Assembly (NCBI GenBank): GCA_937926755.1
Contig: CALBBA010000285.1
Coordinates: 1-10,589 of the forward strand
Length of the DNA stretch: 10,589 bases
Origin: an uncultured Collinsella sp.
Lineage (GTDB): Bacteria; Actinomycetota; Coriobacteriia; Coriobacteriales; Coriobacteriaceae
Reading direction: 5' to 3'
Shown in pieces: positions 1-6,353 of the stretch. Numbering within the stretch: the stretch's first letter is position 1; the number at the start of each line of letters is the position of its first letter. The notes below the pieces were generated by a model, which worked only from the letters and a program-made list of their open reading frames with translations, did no database searches and was not told where the DNA came from. Made by a program: the position numbers and the translations under genes.

Positions 1-1277
1 CGCCCCATGGCACGCCCAAGGCCAAAGGAGGCTACAGCCATGAGTACGTAGAACACCGAGCGAAAGCCGAATAGGAATACGTCCGGACGACCTGTAACAA
101 AACTGGTCACGGCCTCGCCCATTGCCACGCTCATCTGCCCATACAGGATATGCGACGCCGCCGTAATGCCGAGCGCCATGCCGGCGTAGCGCGCCAAACT
201 ACCCAGGCTGCCCGCAAAGCCGAGCGCTTCGCGCGGAGCCGAGCCCATATACAGCGAGTTGTTGGGGCTCTGGAAAATCGACGTACCGCACGACATAAAC
301 GCGGCACAGCACACAATCACAGGGATGGAAGAGCGCTCGTCGAGCATACTTACCGCAAAGAGCCCGCACACGTACACGCCCAGGCCGACTGCCGTGGGGC
401 CCTCGCAGCCAACACGATCCGAAACCGTGCCCGAAAGCGGCCCGATAAAGGCATTCACCATCGGCAGCGCCAAAAAGAGCAGTCCGGAAATGTCGGAACC
501 AAAGCCGTGGGCGTCCTGAAAATAGAACGGCAGGATAAACTCGGATGCGCCAATGCCAACGAAGACGATGAGCATGCAGACAAGGTTGATGGTGAAGGCC
601 GAATTTGCAAAGCAGCGATGAGCGGCCTCGATCAGGGACATGGGGCGCTCGCCGGCCTCCGGCTTAACATGCGGCAGCGTGTAGAGCCCCACGATAAACG
701 AGATGACGCCAATAGGCAGGTTGATGAGGAAGATGCTCTCCCAGGGAAAGCTTGCCACCAGCATGCCACCGAGCACGGGGCCACACATCATGCCGAGGGC
801 CACAAAGGTCGCGAGAATACCCATAGCACGGCCTCGTTCGCGCGCCGGGAACGACTCGGTGATGATACCCATGTTGTTAGCCATGGCCGCCGCGCAACCG
901 ACACCCTGAACAATGCGCGCCAAGATAAGAACCTCGAGCGAACCCGAAAGGCCGCACAGCAACGAGCCGACCGTAAAGACGATTACGCCCAGCTGAAATA
1001 CGCCCACCTTGCCGCGCACGTCGCCCAGACGGCCAAACGGCAACATAGCCACGCATGTCGCAAGCAGATACACCGAGCTTACCAGCTGAATGCGATCGAG
1101 GCCCACGCCCAGCTCCTTTTGCATCACGGGCAACGCCACGGTCACGACGGTCGAATCCAGACACGACATAAACGTCATGATGAGCACGGTAAACAGAATC
1201 GCCCACTTGTTCTTGCCATGGGTGTCGCCCTCTAGGGCAATGTGCTCGCGGCGCAGCTGCTCTGCAGTTTTCTCCAT
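1..1277 (-). CDS. MFS drug/solute exporter, DHA2 (14-TM) family, C-terminus cut by window edge
   Basis: About 425 codons are visible; the C-terminus runs off the left edge. The family exports small molecules or drugs across the cytoplasmic membrane by proton antiport. The N-terminus is a short charged stretch, followed by a hydrophobic helix ending in LDSTVVTVALP (about residues 40-50), the TM1 signature of the 14-TM DHA2 group. GRLGDVRGK (about 82-90) is the MFS motif A loop. GMMCGPVLGG (about 161-170) is the antiporter motif C in TM5. Many further hydrophobic segments follow. I chose ATG 1277 over the in-frame ATG at 1283 because AAAGGA lies 5 nt before the former, whereas AAAGG directly abuts the latter. 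A terminator hairpin ends only about 26 nt upstream, so transcription probably comes from read-through or from a promoter beyond it. The substrate cannot be read from sequence. Confidence 0.9.
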   Translation of the reverse strand, partial: MEKTAEQLRREHIALEGDTHGKNKWAILFTVLIMTFMSCLDSTVVTVALPVMQKELGVGLDRIQLVSSVYLLATCVAMLPFGRLGDVRGKVGVFQLGVIVFTVGSLLCGLSGSLEVLILARIVQGVGCAAAMANNMGIITESFPARERGRAMGILATFVALGMMCGPVLGGMLVASFPWESIFLINLPIGVISFIVGLYTLPHVKPEAGERPMSLIEAAHRCFANSAFTINLVCMLIVFVGIGASEFILPFYFQDAHGFGSDISGLLFLALPMVNAFIGPLSGTVSDRVGCEGPTAVGLGVYVCGLFAVSMLDERSSIPVIVCCAAFMSCGTSIFQSPNNSLYMGSAPREALGFAGSLGSLARYAGMALGITAASHILYGQMSVAMGEAVTSFVTGRPDVFLFGFRSVFYVLMAVASFGLGRAMG

Positions 1278-1303
1278 ATCCATCCTTTCGAGTGGCCCAA
1301 CGC

Positions 1304-1352
1304 AAAAAAACGGGGCCCCAATCGCATGCAAACAGCCGCAATTGGGGTCCCG
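1304..1352 (-). terminator. Rho-independent terminator after metY, directly ahead of the exporter gene
   Basis: The arms are 1311-1322 and 1341-1352. On the minus strand they form a 12-pair stem with one A·C mismatch, followed by seven T residues (1310-1304). It lies 68 nt past the metY stop and 26 nt before the exporter start, so it could also act as an attenuator for the exporter. Confidence 0.85.
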
Positions 1353-1375
1353 CCTACGGAATCGGAACGAAAGGT

Positions 1376-1402
1376 CGCCGAAGCTTTCTGCCAGCATCGG
1401 CG
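1376..1402 (-). other. Hairpin in the metY-exporter spacer
   Basis: CGCCGA (1397-1402 read on minus) pairs with TCGGCG (1376-1381). An inner GCU/AGC helix follows after a U·U mismatch, with a 7-nt loop. It has no T-tract of its own, and it sits between the metY stop and the terminator hairpin. It may be part of a leader/attenuator for the exporter; the function is inferred. Confidence 0.45.
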
Positions 1403-1420
1403 CCTCGCACGAACGCTAGC

Positions 1421-2704
1421 CTAGCACTGCTCGAGCGCCTGCTCAAGGTCGGCAATCAGATCGGCCGTATCCTCGAGGCCGCACGACAGGCGCACCATGT
1501 CGGCAGAAATGCCACAGGCGATGAGCTCCTCATCGTTCATCTGGCGATGCGTGGCATTAGCGGGATGCAAGCAGCAGGTACGCGCATCGGCCACGTGCGT
1601 GGCGATCTGGGCGAGTTTAAGGCTCTTCATAAAGGTCTCGGCCGCCGCGCGACCACCGTTAAAGCCAAAGCTCACAACACCGCAGGTACCGTTGGGCATG
1701 TACTTCTGAGCCAGGTCATAGTACTTATCGCCCTCCAGGCCCGGATAGCTCACAAAGCGCACCTTGGGATGGCTCTGCAGGAACTTAGCAACGGCCAGGC
1801 CGTTCTCACAATGACGCGGCATACGCACATGCAGGCTCTCGAGCGAGCTATTCAGGAAAAACGCCGCCTGCGGGTTCTGCATGGGGCCGAGGTCGCGCAT
1901 GAGCTGAGCGGTTGCCTTGGTAATGAAGGCACCCTCGCGACCAAACTTCTCGGCATAGGTCACGCCGTGGTAGCTCTCATCGGGCGTGGTGAGACCCGGG
2001 AACTTGTCCGCATGGGCCATCCAGTCAAACTGGCCGTGATCGACAATCACGCCACCCAGGTAGGCAGCATGTCCATCCATGTACTTGGTGGTGGAGTGCG
2101 TAACGATGTCGGCGCCCCACTCAAAGGGACGGCACATCACGGGCGTCGGGAAGGTGTTGTCGACCATCAGCGGCACACCGTGGTCATGTGCGGCCTTGGC
2201 AAAGCGCTCAATATCGAGCACGGCAAGGGCGGGGTTGGCGATCGTCTCGCCAAAGACGAGCTTGGTATTGGGCTCAAAGGCTGCCTCGAGCTCCTCATCG
2301 GTGCAGTCGGGGGCAACGAACGTGCAGGTCAGACCCATGCGCTCCATAGTATGGGCGAGCAGGTTATACGTACCGCCGTAAATGGCAGAGCTAGCGACCA
2401 CATGATCGCCGGCACCGGCCACGTTAAAGATCGCGAGGAAGTTCGCAGCCATGCCCGAGCTCGTGAGCATCGCGGCGGTGCCTCCCTCCATCTCGCAGAT
2501 CTTGGCGGCAACCAGATCGCACGTGGGGTTCTGCAGGCGGCTGTAGAAGTAGCCCGACTCCTCCAGGTCAAACAGCTTGCCCATATGCTCCGTCGTGTCG
2601 TACTTCCACGTGGTGGACTGGTAGATGGGCACCTGGCGCGGCTCGGCATCTCCCGGGTGATAGCCGCCTTGAACACATGTAGTACCGATGGTCTGCTCGC
2701 TCAT
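1421..2704 (-). CDS. metY: O-acetylhomoserine sulfhydrylase (PLP-dependent, Cys/Met metabolism family)
   Basis: A 427-residue enzyme of the usual length for O-acetyl-L-homoserine sulfhydrylase. It condenses O-acetylhomoserine with sulfide to give homocysteine for methionine synthesis in the cytoplasm. Visible family marks: YFYSRLQNPT (about 52-61), with the Tyr and Arg that reach the neighbouring subunit's cofactor phosphate; SSGMAA (82-87), the PLP phosphate loop; VDNTF (181-185), whose Asp binds the pyridine nitrogen; STTKYMDGH (204-212), with Lys207 as Schiff-base lysine; and MVRLSCGLED (403-412), whose Arg binds substrate carboxylate. Start ATG 2704 has AGGGAG 6 nt upstream. It is transcribed alone from its own promoter and ends at its own terminator. 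A methionine gamma-lyase is the main alternative; the long insert after the lysine (WMAHADKFPGL) favours MetY. Confidence 0.9.
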   Translation of the reverse strand: MSEQTIGTTCVQGGYHPGDAEPRQVPIYQSTTWKYDTTEHMGKLFDLEESGYFYSRLQNPTCDLVAAKICEMEGGTAAMLTSSGMAANFLAIFNVAGAGDHVVASSAIYGGTYNLLAHTMERMGLTCTFVAPDCTDEELEAAFEPNTKLVFGETIANPALAVLDIERFAKAAHDHGVPLMVDNTFPTPVMCRPFEWGADIVTHSTTKYMDGHAAYLGGVIVDHGQFDWMAHADKFPGLTTPDESYHGVTYAEKFGREGAFITKATAQLMRDLGPMQNPQAAFFLNSSLESLHVRMPRHCENGLAVAKFLQSHPKVRFVSYPGLEGDKYYDLAQKYMPNGTCGVVSFGFNGGRAAAETFMKSLKLAQIATHVADARTCCLHPANATHRQMNDEELIACGISADMVRLSCGLEDTADLIADLEQALEQC

Positions 2705-2742
2705 ATCTAGCTCCCTTGCCTGGGTTACGTTTCATTCGGTTC

Positions 2743-2771
2743 ACGATACCGCTACCCTGCACCCCTCTCAA
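2743..2771 (-). promoter_or_regulatory. metY promoter (-35/-10)
   Basis: On the minus strand TTGAGA (2766-2771) and TATCGT (2743-2748) are separated by exactly 17 nt. The matches to the sigma-70 consensus are 5/6 and 4/6. The predicted start near 2736 leaves a leader of only about 32 nt, too short for a SAM riboswitch or T-box. Confidence 0.7.
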
Positions 2772-2891
2772 CCCATCCCCAAGGTAGGTTATGGGACTAA
2801 TTGATCAGGGGTATTTATCTCAAGCCTTGGGCATTTGCTCGATAGATAAAAACGAGGCATACATGAAGCTCTCGATGATTACATGCCCCGT

Positions 2892-2919
2892 CACGGGTAC
2901 CATAGGCGAGTACACCGTG
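2892..2919 (+). other. Hairpin immediately before the ribosome binding site of the 2935 gene
   Basis: CACGGGTAC (2892-2900) pairs with GTACACCGTG (2910-2919) with one bulged A, across a 9-nt loop. It ends 3 nt before the AAGGAG ribosome binding site, so it could affect translation. A second, shorter dyad (CCCGT-C-ACGGG, 2887-2897) overlaps its left arm. Confidence 0.4.
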
Positions 2920-2934
2920 ACCAAGGAGACAACG

Positions 2935-3381
2935 ATGAAGCAAATCGATACTGCTCAGCTCGACACCGCCGCCTGCCAAGCTCAGGCTGCCAAATACCAC
3001 GCCCAAGGCTTCAACTGCGCACAGGCCGTCGCCTGCACGCTCGCACCTGCCGTCGGGCTCGACCCCCAGACCGCCTTTACCCTCACCGAGGGCTTTGGCG
3101 CCGGCATGGGCGGCATGACCGAAACCTGCGGCGCCATCTCGGGCGCCGTGGCCATCATGGGCTCTGTGATGAGCGACGGCATGGAAAACCCCAAGACCAA
3201 GGGCCAGACCTACAAGCTGTCGCGCGAAATCGCCAAGCGTTTTGGCGAGAAGAACACGACGACCGTCTGCGGCACGCTCAAGGGCATCGGATCGGACAAG
3301 GGTCCGCTCCGCAGCTGTCCCGGTTGCATCGACGATGCCGTCGAAATCGCCTGCGATGTGCTAAAGCAGCTCGCCGAGTAA
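2935..3381 (+). CDS. C_GCAxxG_C_C family (putative redox-active) protein
   Basis: A 148-residue cytoplasmic protein with the spaced cysteines of the C_GCAxxG_C_C family (Pfam-type redox-active protein of unknown reaction). Cys28 lies in GFNCAQAV, followed by a Gly/Met-rich turn (GFGAGMGGM, 53-61), Cys65 in ETCGAISGAV, Cys112 in VCGTLKG, and Cys128/Cys131 in SCPGC; Cys14, Cys34 and Cys140 are extra. The cysteines suggest a metal or Fe-S site or disulfide chemistry, but the function is not established. ATG 2935 is chosen because AAGGAG (2923-2928) stands 6 nt upstream and it puts the first motif at the usual distance from the N-terminus. Two in-frame upstream ATGs (2863, with GAGG 5 nt before; and 2791) would add 24 or 48 residues and cannot be fully excluded. 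It faces metY divergently and yigZ convergently. Confidence 0.85.
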   Translation: MKQIDTAQLDTAACQAQAAKYHAQGFNCAQAVACTLAPAVGLDPQTAFTLTEGFGAGMGGMTETCGAISGAVAIMGSVMSDGMENPKTKGQTYKLSREIAKRFGEKNTTTVCGTLKGIGSDKGPLRSCPGCIDDAVEIACDVLKQLAE

Positions 3382-3395
3382 GCGGCAGCAACAGA

Positions 3396-3446
3396 AAAAC
3401 GACGGCCGGCGCGCTTGGGATCCATCCAAAAGCACGCCGGCCGTCG
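3396..3446 (-). terminator. Terminator between convergent genes (mainly for yigZ)
   Basis: A perfect 11-bp GC-rich stem (3401-3411 with 3435-3445, plus C3400/G3446) surrounds a 23-nt loop. On the minus strand it is followed by TTTT (3399-3396) and starts 4 nt past the yigZ stop. On the plus strand there is no T-tract, so it would be a weaker stop for the 2935-3381 gene, although the stem can fold in both transcripts. Confidence 0.8.
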
Positions 3447-3449
3447 CCG

Positions 3450-4085
3450 TTAAAACTCGGCAAATTCGGGAGCGCCGACCTCAATCTCCTCGCGCCCCGC
3501 CATAAGCTCGCGCATCTTAGCGCAAAACGGCTCCTGCTCCCCCGCTTTGAACACCAAATGAATCGTCACGGTATCCGCGAAATCGGTATCCGAAACCTTG
3601 GCACCCGAATCCTGCGCCAAATGAAGCACTTGCTCATACTGCGGATAGGCCACATGCACGTCAACAGGCACGACACTCGTCATCTCGACGATCTGCCCGG
3701 CCTCCTGAGCCGCGGCCACCGCCGTCTGCGTCGCCGCGGTATAGGCGCGCACCAAGCCACCGGGCCCTAACAGCGTGCCACCAAAATAGCGCGTCACCAC
3801 GCAGCAAACATTTTTGAGCCCCGCGCCGCGCAGCACCTCGAGCGTCGGCATACCGCTCGTGCGGCTCGGCTCACCATCATCGCTCTGGCGCTCGCGTCCA
3901 TCGACTAAAATCCACGCGGGAACATTGTGCCGAGCGTCGTAATGACGCTTGCGAACCATCTCGATAAAGGCATTCGCCTCGTCCTCGGACTCAATATGGA
4001 CCAGCTGGGCAATAAACCGGCTCTTGCGGTCCACAAACTCGCCCGAAGCCTCAATATTCGATTGCAGAGTAAAATAGCTGTCCAA
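3450..4085 (-). CDS. yigZ: YigZ/IMPACT family protein
   Basis: About 211 residues, the normal length for bacterial YigZ: an N-terminal IMPACT/UPF0029 domain followed by a DUF1949-like domain (about 140-205). Signature stretches are KSRFIA (22-27), HNVPAW near 54-59, DDGEPS (70-75), VVTRYFGG (97-104) and GGLVRAY (110-116), numbered from the upstream TTG. Related IMPACT proteins bind ribosome- or GCN1-associated partners in eukaryotes; the bacterial role is not settled. The start must be TTG: an in-frame TGA lies just upstream (4095-4097) and the only starts before the conserved region are TTG 4088 and TTG 4085. I choose 4085 because AGGGG is 5 nt away, against 2 nt for 4088. Confidence 0.88.
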   Translation of the reverse strand: MDSYFTLQSNIEASGEFVDRKSRFIAQLVHIESEDEANAFIEMVRKRHYDARHNVPAWILVDGRERQSDDGEPSRTSGMPTLEVLRGAGLKNVCCVVTRYFGGTLLGPGGLVRAYTAATQTAVAAAQEAGQIVEMTSVVPVDVHVAYPQYEQVLHLAQDSGAKVSDTDFADTVTIHLVFKAGEQEPFCAKMRELMAGREEIEVGAPEFAEF

Positions 4086-4090
4086 CAAAG

Positions 4091-4096
4091 CCCCTC
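4091..4096 (-). promoter_or_regulatory. Ribosome binding site deciding the yigZ TTG start
   Basis: GAGGGG on the minus strand ends 5 nt before TTG 4085 and only 2 nt before TTG 4088. It overlaps the in-frame TGA that rules out any longer N-terminus. Confidence 0.6.
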
Positions 4097-4133
4097 AACA
4101 AAACTAAGCGCGGCAACAAACAGCCTCAATAAT

Positions 4134-4161
4134 ACGATAACCCTAGTAAAAAGAATGGCAA
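4134..4161 (-). promoter_or_regulatory. Probable yigZ promoter
   Basis: On the minus strand TTGCCA (4156-4161) and TATCGT (4134-4139) lie 16 nt apart; the -10 hexamer is the same as the one proposed for metY. An overlapping TATTAT (4129-4134) is an alternative -10 without a clear -35. It lies between structured element copy A and yigZ. Confidence 0.5.
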
Positions 4162-4174
4162 CGCCGATGATTCC

Positions 4175-4298
4175 GTCAACGAAAGCGAGAACCCGTCAGC
4201 GCGAGCAAGGTGCCTTGAAAGACAAGGGCATTGACCTTATGGTCATGCCCGAAGGCTTGAAAGGCAGATTGCCGCGCTGACGGGTTCGCAGCGTCAAC
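4175..4298. ncRNA. Structured intergenic element, copy A (candidate conserved RNA)
   Basis: This is the first of two related intergenic copies (the other is 7287-7403). Read on plus: GTCAAC flank; 15-bp outer helix (4189-4203 with 4273-4287); bulged A4204; GCAA/TTGC helix (4205-4208/4269-4272); small internal loop; TGCCTT/AAGGCA helix (4211-4216/4261-4266); a large purine-rich internal loop (GAAAGACAA against GAAGGCTTGA); then an apical hairpin GGGCAT/ATGCCC, bulged T, GACC/GGTC and loop TTAT. The tail GCAGCGTCAAC directly abuts the outer helix. Compensatory differences from copy B show the fold is conserved. It begins 5 nt past the 3' end of rnpB on the minus strand, so it may be carried on the rnpB transcript. 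The strand is not certain. A possible match is the published Collinsella-1 RNA motif, whose consensus I cannot recall. Confidence 0.8.
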
Positions 4299-4303
4299 AA
4301 AGT

Positions 4304-4665
4304 GCTGAGTGGGCCGATAAGCCGGGTTCTGTCGTGAACGGTCATTTATCTTGTCTGCACGTTACCGTGCAGCTCCACGCACGCTACCCGAACGCGGACC
4401 GGGCCGGCCCATAGCGTTCCTATTCGCGCTTGCTCCGGATGGGGCTTGCCAAGCCGCCGTGTTGCCACGACGCTGGTGGTCTCTTACACCACCGTTTCAG
4501 CTTTTCCCTTTACGCCTTGCGGCGCAGGTGGGAGTCTTCTTTTCTGCGGCGCTTTCCGTCGGATCACTCCGCCCGGCCGTTAGCCGGCATCCCGCCCTCT
4601 GGAGCCCGGACTTTCCTCACGCGTACTGCAAGCAGCACATCGCGCGACCGTCTGGCCCACTCAGC
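4304..4665 (-). ncRNA. rnpB: RNase P RNA (M1-type, class A)
   Basis: The catalytic RNA of ribonuclease P, which trims 5' leaders from tRNA precursors. It is recognised on the minus strand by the universal 5' block GAGGAAAGTCCGGGCTCC (about 4604-4621) and the 3' block ACAGAACCCGGCTTATCGGCC (4313-4333). The ends form P1 as a perfect 12-bp helix: 4654-4665 with 4304-4315. The P3-P4 core, the GGAGCAAG and GGAACG segments, and GC-rich peripheral helices are visible. The length of about 362 nt fits a high-GC bacterial class A molecule. The proposed -10 box places transcription start within a few nt of 4665, so little or no 5' leader is needed. No ordinary U-tract terminator follows; structured element copy A comes next. 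Confidence 0.95.
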
Positions 4666-4673
4666 AGTCCAAG

Positions 4674-4703
4674 AGTGTAGCACACCGTTGCCGCAGGCAA
4701 CGG
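4674..4703 (-). promoter_or_regulatory. rnpB promoter with a palindrome over the -35 region
   Basis: On the minus strand TGC-TACACT (4674-4682) gives an extended -10 box 8 nt before the RNase P RNA end. The -35 is GTTGCC or TTGCCT (15-16 nt spacing), and it falls in a perfect 8-3-8 dyad, CCGTTGCC/GGCAACGG (4685-4703). The dyad has no T-tract and may be an operator or chance. Confidence 0.6.
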
Positions 4704-4944
4704 CACAACACAAGCGCTCGCACGATAAACCAAGAACCGCCATGCGCTACAATGGTCCTGTCGATGGGCAACGTCGTCAGTCGAGACGCGACCGCGCTCC
4801 GCACCCCTCCGTCTACTCGGTGCGTTCCCGCCTCCTCCCCGAGGCGGAATGTCGACATTTTTCATGCACCGACAACCCAATAGCAAACAGACAACCCGGG
4901 CAGCATTGCGCACGGGTAGCATCGCGCGCCTCAGCAGCAAATGC
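4704..4944. other. Spacer between rpsA terminator and rnpB promoter, no gene seen
   Basis: I find no supportable gene here. It holds a 7-bp hairpin CCGCCTC/GAGGCGG (4828-4847), followed by a 12-bp palindrome AATGTCGACATT (4848-4859) running into five T residues on the plus strand. A second minus-strand TATCGT (4722-4727) could be an upstream rnpB -10 box, but its best -35 is 19 nt away. The open frames here have no ribosome binding site or family resemblance. Confidence 0.4.
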
Positions 4945-4978
4945 AAAAAGGGACCCGTCCATTGCGGACGGATCCCTT
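4945..4978 (-). terminator. rpsA terminator
   Basis: The arms AAGGGA-C-CCGTCC (4948-4960) and GGACGG-A-TCCCTT (4966-4978) pair with one mismatch and a 5-nt loop. On the minus strand the stem runs into five T residues (4949-4945). It starts 24 nt past the rpsA stop. Confidence 0.85.
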
Positions 4979-5002
4979 AAAACAGGTGATCGTCAAACCG
5001 AT

Positions 5003-6169
5003 TTACTCGGCGTCGGTCTCCTCGTCCTTCTTCTCGGAAGGAAGCGGGGTAACCTCGATCTCGACGCCCAGAGTCTCAGCAGCAGACTTCATGGACAGGG
5101 AGATGCGACGACGGTCGAGGTCGATCTCCATGACCTTGACCTGAACCTTGTCGCCCACGTGGGTGACCTGAGAAGGCTGATCGACGTGCTTGTTGGCCAT
5201 CTCGGAGATGTGCACCAGGCCCTCGATGCCCTCGCCCAGGTCGACGAAAGCGCCGAACGGGACAAGCTTGGTCACAGTGCCCTCGACGATAGCGCCGACG
5301 GGGTACTTCTTGACCAGCGCGCGCCACGGATCCTCGGTGGTCTGCTTGAGACCCAGGGAGATGCGCTCGCGGTTGAGATCGACGTCGAGAACCTCGACCT
5401 CGACCTCCTGGCCGACCTTGACAACCTCGGAAGGATGGTTGACGTGGTTCCAGGAGAGCTCGGAGATGTGGATGAGGCCGTCGATACCGCCGAGATCGAC
5501 GAAAGCGCCGAAGTCGACGATGGAGGAAACGGTGCCCTGGAGACGCATGCCAGACTTGAGCTTGGACAGGATCTCGGAGCGCTCAGCCTTACGGGACTCC
5601 TCGAGCACGACGCGACGGGAGAGGACGACGTTGTTGCGGTTGCGGTCCATCTCGATGACGCGAGCCTCGATGCGGGTGCCCATGTAGGAGGTGAGGTCCT
5701 TGACGCGACGGAGGTCGACGAGGGAAGCGGGCAGGAAGCCACGCAGGCCGATGTCGAGGATCAGGCCGCCCTTGACAACCTCGATAACCTCGCCCTCGAC
5801 GTTCTCGCCGGAGTTGAACTTCTCCTCGATGCGGTTCCAAGCACGCTCGTACTCGGCACGCTTCTTGGACAGGACCAGACGACCGTCCTTGTCCTCCTTC
5901 TGGAGAACCAGAGCCTCGATGGGATCACCGAGTGCAACGATGTCTGCAGGGTTAGCGTCCTTGCGGATGGACAGCTCGCGGACCGGGATAACGCCCTCGG
6001 ACTTGAATCCGATGTCAACGAGCACCTCGTCATGCTCGATCTTAACGACAGTGCCGTTAACGAGATCGCCCTCATCAAAGTCGGTAATCGTACCGTCGAT
6101 GAGGTTGTTCATCTCCTCCTCGTTGACATCGTCAAGAGAGAAAATGGACGAGTTCTGAATCTCACTCAA
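5003..6169 (-). CDS. rpsA: 30S ribosomal protein S1
   Basis: 388 residues with four S1 RNA-binding repeats at about 35-103, 121-186, 207-275 and 292-361. Repeats 3 and 4 carry the canonical DFGAFVDLGG-DGLIHISELS type surface. The acidic N-terminus (NEEEMNNLIDG) and acidic tail (KKDEETDAE) are typical. S1 brings mRNA to the 30S subunit and helps unfold structured leaders. Codon use is strongly biased to C/G-ending optimal codons, as for a highly expressed gene. The start is TTG 6169: AAAGGGG stands 7 nt upstream, and the next ATG (residue 20) would remove conserved N-terminal sequence. It is monocistronic, with its own promoter about 130 nt upstream and its own terminator. The ribosome binding site can be masked by a leader hairpin. 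Confidence 0.95.
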   Translation of the reverse strand: MSEIQNSSIFSLDDVNEEEMNNLIDGTITDFDEGDLVNGTVVKIEHDEVLVDIGFKSEGVIPVRELSIRKDANPADIVALGDPIEALVLQKEDKDGRLVLSKKRAEYERAWNRIEEKFNSGENVEGEVIEVVKGGLILDIGLRGFLPASLVDLRRVKDLTSYMGTRIEARVIEMDRNRNNVVLSRRVVLEESRKAERSEILSKLKSGMRLQGTVSSIVDFGAFVDLGGIDGLIHISELSWNHVNHPSEVVKVGQEVEVEVLDVDLNRERISLGLKQTTEDPWRALVKKYPVGAIVEGTVTKLVPFGAFVDLGEGIEGLVHISEMANKHVDQPSQVTHVGDKVQVKVMEIDLDRRRISLSMKSAAETLGVEIEVTPLPSEKKDEETDAE

Positions 6170-6173
6170 AGGT

Positions 6174-6198
6174 GGACCCCTTTCGAACTACGGGGCCC
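6174..6198 (-). promoter_or_regulatory. rpsA leader hairpin covering the ribosome binding site
   Basis: In the minus-strand mRNA GGGCCCC (6192-6198) can pair with GGGGUCC (6174-6180) across an 11-nt loop: seven pairs, one a G·U. The second arm contains most of the AAAGGGG ribosome binding site (6177-6183). GGGGCCCC is also self-complementary. Pairing would block initiation at TTG 6169. Confidence 0.55.
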
Positions 6199-6300
6199 CG
6201 ATTGCTAGGACCTACAGAAGGGTGCGACAAGCACACAACGTTTAGGAACACTCGGGAGCCGACAGATACTAATGTGACGCTTATGCAATCACGTTCGTAT

Positions 6301-6329
6301 AGATTACGGGGAAATTACTTCGATTTCAA
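6301..6329 (-). promoter_or_regulatory. rpsA promoter
   Basis: On the minus strand TTGAAA (6324-6329; 5/6 match) and TAATCT (6301-6306) are exactly 17 nt apart. The expected start near 6294 gives a leader of about 125 nt before the TTG codon. Confidence 0.6.
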
Positions 6330-6353
6330 GCGCGAACTGCGATTTTTTACTCG

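Noticed and set aside
150..1235. Long plus-strand open frame (361 codons)
   Set aside because: It lies antisense to the exporter gene, is rich in Arg/His/Ala as expected from a GC-rich complementary strand, and has no family motif.
1292..2710. Plus-strand open frame of 472 codons
   Set aside because: It is antisense to metY, which carries all PLP-enzyme motifs, and it also crosses the metY terminator. It is a shadow frame.
2705..2800. SAM riboswitch or T-box ahead of metY
   Set aside because: The promoter leaves a leader of about 32 nt, with no aptamer-sized structure.
4175..4298. Integron attC site or REP-type palindrome
   Set aside because: The end motifs are direct, not inverted, and the conserved multi-loop core with covarying helices fits a folded RNA better.
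4617..4946. Possible small minus-strand protein upstream of rnpB
   Set aside because: It overlaps the conserved 5' end of RNase P RNA and its promoter, has no ribosome binding site, and resembles nothing I recognise.
4430..6208. Plus-strand open frame of 592 codons
   Set aside because: It runs antisense through the RNase P RNA and rpsA. Its Leu/Asp/Val repeats mirror the S1 coding strand.
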